Of a DNA stretch of 64,000 nt, positions 60,315 to 64,000 are shown piece by piece. Source of the DNA: Solirubrobacteraceae bacterium. Lineage in GTDB: Bacteria; Actinomycetota; Thermoleophilia; Solirubrobacterales; Solirubrobacteraceae. The DNA lies in NCBI GenBank assembly GCA_029263125.1, contig JAJCYD010000011.1, forward strand, positions 1 to 64,000. Direction: 5' to 3'. Numbering within the stretch: position 1 is the stretch's first letter; each line of letters opens with the position of its first letter. Made by a program: the position numbers and the translations under genes. The notes beneath the pieces are model-generated. The model was not told where the DNA came from. It was given only the letters and a program-made list of their open reading frames with translations, and searched no databases.

Positions 60315-60699
60315 TTGCGAGCAGGCCCGTGCACCCAGACCCGCGGAGCCGTCCATCGGTCGCGGCCGGGCAGACGCTTGACGATGCCACGATCCGCGAT
60401 CACGACCCGCCGATCGCGGAGAGCTCGCGCGGCGGCTGCCACCCGGCTCACGGTGCTCGCCGGGTCCGGCGCGGCGGCGTTCGCGGCCGCGGTCGTGTGA
60501 TCCCTGCCTCGCCGCAGGACGTCGCGACGTCGCTCGGTGCGACGGCGCTGCTCGTCGGCGCGGTGCTCGTGCGCGAGCACCGCTGCGCGCGCTCCTGAAT
60601 CCTCGACCGCGTCCAGGCTCTCCAACAGCCAGGCACCTTCGCTGGTGCGAACCAGCGCGACTGCCGCAAGACCGCTCCGTACCCGCCCCGGAGGATCAC
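60315..60699. other. Intergenic region with decayed sequence
   Basis: 385 bp between the GH15 and FNT genes. It holds the frameshifted small membrane protein at 60384-60598 and GAATCC at 60597-60602, followed by GGCTC after 13 bases, only a weak match to the local ECF promoter. Nothing else is recognised. Confidence 0.4.
60384..60598 (+). pseudogene. Possible small two-helix membrane protein, frameshifted
   Basis: From ATG 60384 the frame reads a basic start (PRSAITTRRSRRARAAAATR) and hydrophobic LTVLAGSGAAAFAAAVV, then stops. One base shift gives VIPASPQDVATSLGATALLV and GAVLVREHRCARS. A single indel near 60495 would produce a ~70-residue two-helix protein. No family is recognised, so the call rests on hydrophobicity alone. 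Confidence 0.35.
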
Positions 60700-61617
60700 A
60701 TGAGCTCCGACAGCCCCGCGACACAGCCGGCGGTATCCGCGACTCCGCCGGCGCAGTACGTCAGTGCCGAGTATGTCCTGGACGCGATGGGCCGTGCGGG
60801 GGCGCGGCGCATCCGCTCGCTGTCGGCGCTGCAGATCCTCGTGCTCGCCGGCGTCGGCGGGGCGTTCATCACCGCCGGCGCGCTGTTCTCGCTGTTGCTG
60901 GGCGCCGGTGTCGAGGCTCCCGGCCCGCAACGGCTGCTGGAAGGGCTCGGATTCTCCGCCGGGTTCTTCTTCGTGATCCTCAGCGAGGCCGCCCTGTTCA
61001 CCGAGGCCAACGTCGCGCTGCCCGCGACGCTGCTGCGCCACGACGTCGACGCGCCCGCGCGCCGCGTCGCGCGGTTCTGGGCGCTGGCGTGGATCGGCAA
61101 CCTCGCGGGGGCCATCGTCACGGGTCTCGCCATCCACGCCGCGCAGCGCTACTCCCCCGACGTCGACGCGCTCCTACGCGAGCTCGTCGACAAGAAGATG
61201 AGCTACCGTGCCGACGGCGGCCTGGACGGATGGCTGCGGCTCGTCCTGTCGGGGATCCTCGCCAACTGGCTCGTCGGCATGGCCGCGTTCTTCGCCGTGA
61301 TGGGCCGCACGCTGTTCGGCAAGTACATCCCGGTGTTCCTCGCCGTCACGCTCTTCGTTGCCGCCAACTTCCAGCACAGCCCGGCGAACATGGCGTACTT
61401 CTCGCTCATCATGCCCAGCGGCGACGGTCCGGGCTGGGGCACCGCGCTGACGTGGAACGTCATTCCCGCCGGCATCGGCAACATCATCGGCGGATCGCTG
61501 CTCGTCGTCCTGCCGTTCTGGTTTGTGTTGCACGAGCGCGAGCGCCGCACGCTCAAGGGGCCGGCGGGCGCGACGCGGCGTGCTGTCGGGTCGGCCGCCG
61601 GCGGCGATGATCGATGA
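60700..61617 (+). CDS. Formate/nitrite transporter (FNT) family channel
   Basis: 305 residues, about six membrane helices. GVGGAFITAGALFS is the first helix, and FVAANFQHSPANMAYFSL carries the FNT signature around the pore (the N-F-x-H-S/C-x-A-N-M motif with the central His). NVIPAGIGNIIGGSLLV is the last helix. It conducts formate, nitrite or hydrosulfide. A long N-terminus (residues 1-40) and a C-terminal tail are cytoplasmic. It overlaps the patatin-like gene by ATGA, so the two are co-translated. Confidence 0.9.
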   Translation: MSSDSPATQPAVSATPPAQYVSAEYVLDAMGRAGARRIRSLSALQILVLAGVGGAFITAGALFSLLLGAGVEAPGPQRLLEGLGFSAGFFFVILSEAALFTEANVALPATLLRHDVDAPARRVARFWALAWIGNLAGAIVTGLAIHAAQRYSPDVDALLRELVDKKMSYRADGGLDGWLRLVLSGILANWLVGMAAFFAVMGRTLFGKYIPVFLAVTLFVAANFQHSPANMAYFSLIMPSGDGPGWGTALTWNVIPAGIGNIIGGSLLVVLPFWFVLHERERRTLKGPAGATRRAVGSAAGGDDR

Positions 61618-62483
61618 CCCGCGCGTTCGTCCTGTCGGGCGGGTCAAGCCTCGGAGCGATCCAGGTCGGCATGTTGCACGCGCTGTTTGAGCGTGACATC
61701 GCGCCAGACGAGATTGTCGGAACCTCGGTCGGTGCGATCAACGGCGCGTTCATCGCGTCGCGGCCACCGACCGTCGAGACGGCCGTCGCGCTGGCAGACG
61801 TGTGGAGTGGCCTGCGGCGCAGCATCGTGTTCCCCGCCAACCCGCTGACCGGGTTCGCCGGGTTCATCGGCCGCAGCGACCACCTCGTCCCCAACGCCAA
61901 CCTGCGGCGCGTGATCACGCGGCACCTCGACGCCGACCGCCTCGAGGACATGCCCGTCGCGCTGCACGTCATCGTCACCGACGTGCTCAGCGGCCGGGAG
62001 CTGCGGCTCTCCCGCGGGCCCGCGGTCGACGCGGTGATGGCCAGCGCGGCGGTCCCGGGCGTCTTCGCACCCGTCCGGTTCGCGGGACGACAGCTGATCG
62101 ATGGCGGCGTGTCGGACAACACGCCCCTCTCGCATGCCGTCGCGCTCGGCGCGGACGAGATCTACGTGCTGCCGACCGGCTACGCGTGTGCGCTGACCGA
62201 GCACCCGCGGGGAGCCCTGGCGATGCTGCTGCATGCGATGAGCGTCATGATCGCCCAGCGCCTGCACGTCGAGATCGCGCTGTACCGCACGGACGCGAGA
62301 ATCATCGTCCTACCGCCGCCCTGCCCGCAGCACATCCAGCCGATCGACTTCTCCCACGCCGGCGAGCTGATCGCACGCGCGCTCGACGACAGCCGCGTGT
62401 TCCTGGACTGGCTGGCAGGCAGCAATCGCCCCGCGGACGCGACAGCGCCCGCCGCGCGGCTGCTAGCCCACGACCACCCCTGA
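61614..62483 (+). CDS. Patatin-like phospholipase (intact catalytic dyad)
   Basis: 289 residues. Oxyanion loop SGGSSLGAIQ, nucleophile elbow GTSVG (Ser about residue 38) and Asp in LIDGGVSDN are all present, unlike in its close paralogue at 43023-43895. No signal peptide. It should release fatty acids from membrane lipids. The start overlaps the FNT stop. The conserved C-terminal block LPPPCPQHIQPIDFSHAGEL is shared by both paralogues and defines a subfamily. Confidence 0.88.
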   Translation: MTRAFVLSGGSSLGAIQVGMLHALFERDIAPDEIVGTSVGAINGAFIASRPPTVETAVALADVWSGLRRSIVFPANPLTGFAGFIGRSDHLVPNANLRRVITRHLDADRLEDMPVALHVIVTDVLSGRELRLSRGPAVDAVMASAAVPGVFAPVRFAGRQLIDGGVSDNTPLSHAVALGADEIYVLPTGYACALTEHPRGALAMLLHAMSVMIAQRLHVEIALYRTDARIIVLPPPCPQHIQPIDFSHAGELIARALDDSRVFLDWLAGSNRPADATAPAARLLAHDHP

Positions 62484-62501
62484 CCTACGTCGCGCGCCCG
62501 C

Positions 62502-62527
62502 GAATCCTTCAGTCCGTCGACCAGGTC
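62502..62527 (+). promoter_or_regulatory. SigR-like promoter of the glutaredoxin-like gene
   Basis: GAATCC-N16-GGTC, ten bases before ATG 62538. Confidence 0.75.
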
Positions 62528-62537
62528 TCATTGCAAG

Positions 62538-63050
62538 ATGCGCGCGCCTCCTTCCCACGCGGTGCTCATGTACACGCTCGCTGGCTGCGTCCACTGCCGA
62601 AGTGCGCGCCGGCTCCTGGCGGGCCTCGACATCCCGTACGACGAGCATCGTCTCGACGGCGTCGCGGGATTTCGTGCGCTGCTGACCGAGCGTACCGGCG
62701 GCTGGACGGTGCCTCAGGTCGTCATCCGGGGTGCGCCGATCGGGGGGGCGAGCGATCTCGCTCGCCTCCAGCGCCGCGGCGTGCTGCTGGCACGCGTCCG
62801 CGGCGACACGTTCCCCATCGACGTGCAGCGCCGGCGCCTGGCGCCCGGCCGACTGCTCGCGGCGATCGTGACCCGGCCCCGCAGCGCGCGGCGCGCGGCG
62901 TGGCGTCACATCCGTGAGCTGCGAGATGCCGACGGCCGTGTCGTCGAGCGCCACGAGCTCGCGGCGGCCGGTGACGTCCACGCCGTCGCAGCAGGTCAGA
63001 CGACCGGGCCGGCCGAATCCTTGCCGCGGCGCGCGCGGTCTGACCCGTAG
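62538..63050 (+). CDS. Glutaredoxin-like protein with C-terminal extension
   Basis: 170 residues. The first ~80 form a thioredoxin fold of the glutaredoxin/NrdH type: YTLAGCVHCRSARRLL (active site CVHC, residues 17-20), VPQVVIRGAPIGGASDLARL (cis-Pro and GG motif). The remaining ~90 residues are basic and of unknown function. Reduces disulfides or glutathione/mycothiol mixed disulfides. ATG 62568 (MYTLAGC) is an alternative start, but the promoter favours 62538. The thioredoxin promoter lies inside its 3' end. Confidence 0.82.
   Translation: MRAPPSHAVLMYTLAGCVHCRSARRLLAGLDIPYDEHRLDGVAGFRALLTERTGGWTVPQVVIRGAPIGGASDLARLQRRGVLLARVRGDTFPIDVQRRRLAPGRLLAAIVTRPRSARRAAWRHIRELRDADGRVVERHELAAAGDVHAVAAGQTTGPAESLPRRARSDP
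63015..63040 (+). promoter_or_regulatory. SigR-like promoter of the thioredoxin gene
   Basis: GAATCC-N16-GGTC, 42 bp before ATG 63083, within the end of the glutaredoxin-like gene. Confidence 0.75.
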
Positions 63051-63082
63051 ACCGCGACCCATCTCCGACACAAGGACTGGTC

Positions 63083-63424
63083 ATGACGAATGTGCTGACA
63101 CTGACTTACGCCGACTTCGACCGCGAGGTCACGCACTCCGATGTGCCCGTGGTCGTCGACTACTGGGCGCCCTGGTGCGCCCCCTGCCGCAAGCTCGGGC
63201 CCGCGATCGAGCAGATCGCCGCCGAGCGCGGGGGCGCGCTGAAGGTCGCGAAGGTCAACGTTGACGACGAGCCGGGCCTCGCGGAGCTCGCCGGCGTGCA
63301 GGGCATCCCGCTCGTCGTGCTGTACCGCGACGGCCGACCTGTCGCGCGGGCCGTCGGCGCGCAGCCCAAGAACCAGCTGGAGCGCATGCTCGGCCTCGAC
63401 GCCGACATGCCAAGCGCCGCCTGA
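63083..63424 (+). CDS. trxA: Thioredoxin
   Basis: 113 residues. Active site WCAPC (residues 31-35) in VVVDYWAPWCAPCRKLGPAI, with the cis-Pro in VQGIPLVVLYRDG. General cytoplasmic protein disulfide reductase. AAGGA lies before ATG 63083. In Streptomyces, trx genes are SigR targets, and this one carries the SigR-like motif. No thioredoxin reductase gene of the TrxB type is visible nearby. Confidence 0.95.
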   Translation: MTNVLTLTYADFDREVTHSDVPVVVDYWAPWCAPCRKLGPAIEQIAAERGGALKVAKVNVDDEPGLAELAGVQGIPLVVLYRDGRPVARAVGAQPKNQLERMLGLDADMPSAA

Positions 63425-63824
63425 CGCCGCGGCCGCTGCCAACACGACGATCACCCGCCGCGATGCCGCCGTCCACGGCGATGGGCCTGCGATCGCAGCA
63501 GGCTGACGTTTCCCGGTGCCGCCGGGGATCGGCTCGCGGGGCGCCTGGAGCGCCCCGCGGGCCCGGTTGCCGCCGACGACGCCGATCGTCTGCTGTCCCG
63601 CCTCGCCGACGCGACCTCGTCGCGCGGGTGCTCGCGGCGTGGGCGTCGCGCTACCTGCTGGACGAACCCGTCACGCGCGCGCCACCGGCGTGAGCGCGAC
63701 GAACTCCAGCTCTGCGTCGGCAACCGATGCGAGTGGCGAGTGGGTGGCAATCCCGCGCGTTGGAGTGCCGGCCCGGTCGCGAAGGCGTCACCTTGAGCAC
63801 GCGTGCCGCGGCCGGGCGTCCGGG
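63425..63824. other. Region with a gene remnant and no intact gene
   Basis: 400 bp between the thioredoxin gene and the partial minus-strand gene. It holds the hydrolase/OsmC-type remnant at 63497-63693. The rest shows no recognisable product; open frames here read Arg-rich in both directions and look like shadows. Confidence 0.45.
63497..63693 (+). pseudogene. Remnant of an alpha/beta-hydrolase-OsmC type protein
   Basis: RLTFPGAAGDRLAGRLERPA at 63500 on resembles the start of bifunctional hydrolase/OsmC proteins (VTFPGSxGxxLAARLDLPAG). After about 35 codons the sequence jumps to DDADRLLSRLADA, and, one frame over, VARVLAAWASRYL, the segment that ends the hydrolase domain. About 200 residues between them are missing. 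Recognition is from memory of the family pattern, so confidence is modest. Confidence 0.4.
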
Positions 63825-64000
63825 TCAGCCGAGATAGACCAGGTTGCAGCGGCCCGCGGCGGTCTCGGTGAGGATGTCCCCGAGCGGGCGAGGCACTGCC
63901 CCGAACTGCTCGATCTGCGCTTCGGAGATACCTCGTGCCCGCGACGAGTTGGGGCACATCGAGATCGTGTAGCCGAGGGTCGCGCCGGCAGCGATCTTCT
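63825..64000 (-). CDS. C-terminal part of an unidentified protein (DsrE-like?)
   Basis: The last ~58 residues of a minus-strand gene whose start lies beyond the window: GYTISMCPNSSRARGISEAQ, then GDILTETAAGRCNLVYLG and stop. The Cys in SMCPNS and the closing hydrophobic strand are reminiscent of DsrE/F-like sulfur-transfer proteins, but the piece is too short to be sure. Confidence 0.5.
   Translation of the reverse strand, partial: KIAAGATLGYTISMCPNSSRARGISEAQIEQFGAVPRPLGDILTETAAGRCNLVYLG

Noticed and set aside
60597-60620. SigR-like promoter for the FNT gene
   Set aside because: GAATCC is present, but at the right distance the -10 half reads TCTC; GGCTC occurs at 13 bases, outside the spacing of the other sites.
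63451-63957. 168-codon minus-strand open frame
   Set aside because: Arg/Ser/Pro-rich sequence without motif; it overlaps a hydrolase/OsmC-type remnant on the other strand and the real partial gene at the window end in a different frame.
42635-64000. Integrated phage or transposon
   Set aside because: No integrase, transposase, terminal repeats or phage structural genes were found in the window; only the tRNA and mixed gene content hint at an island.

Overview
The window is one contig of GC-rich DNA (roughly 70% G+C after about 3.6 kb) that looks like a chromosome segment of an actinomycete of the Thermoleophilia/Solirubrobacterales type. That placement is an inference from gene order, GC-rich codon use, zinc-type ribosomal proteins S14, S4 and L36, an ArsR-type mer regulator and ECF sigma/ZAS anti-sigma pairs. 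The first ~3.55 kb is different: it is lower in GC and encodes the 3' part of rpoB and the N-terminal third of rpoC with clearly alphaproteobacterial sequence. It joins actinobacterial rpoC inside the reading frame, with about 15 residues of homologous helix present twice. This is most simply an assembly chimera.

Layout. 0-6 kb: rpoB (partial) and chimeric rpoC. 6.4-9.8 kb: an EamA-like transporter, a GNAT acetyltransferase and a secreted TIM-barrel glycosidase. 9.8-33.2 kb: the str, S10, spc and alpha ribosomal operons (rpsL to rplQ, with fusA, tuf, secY, adk, map, rpmJ and rpoA). They are interrupted by secreted or membrane proteins of unknown function, and infA is missing from its usual place. 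Several ribosomal proteins carry long low-complexity tails (L22, S17, S3, S5, L5). 33.3-42.7 kb: truA, surE, ligA, a DacB/PBP4 carboxypeptidase, a patatin-like lipase, a small HTH-like protein, a Nif3-like protein, a membrane-anchored sigma/zinc-finger fusion and tRNA-Pro(CGG).

42.7-64 kb is an accessory region with mixed strands. It holds two paralogous patatin-like proteins (one without its catalytic serine), an SRPBCC protein, a cytochrome P450, glucose-6-phosphate and 6-phosphogluconate dehydrogenases, a DUF427 protein, two MerA/Lpd-type flavoproteins, a mercury-resistance operon with MerA, a GH15 trehalase/glucoamylase-like enzyme, an FNT channel, a glutaredoxin-like protein and a thioredoxin. 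It also holds at least four broken genes: a ROK glucokinase, a radical SAM protein, an NAD(P)HX epimerase and a hydrolase/OsmC-type remnant.

The most interesting signal ties this region together. A recurring bipartite promoter, GAATC[C/T/G]-N15/16-GGTC, stands in front of at least eight of these genes, including the ECF sigma gene at 55.6-56.2 kb. The same spacing can be written GAAT-N18/19-GTC, very close to the Streptomyces SigR consensus. The adjacent anti-sigma has Cys15/His41/Cys45/Cys48, the spacing of the redox switch protein RsrA. The region therefore looks like a physically clustered, autoregulated thiol-stress regulon with thioredoxin, glutaredoxin, NADPH-generating enzymes (through a near-match promoter) and uncharacterised lipases. 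Housekeeping genes instead use TANNNT -10 boxes placed 6-12 nt before the start codon, pointing to leaderless or short-leader mRNAs.
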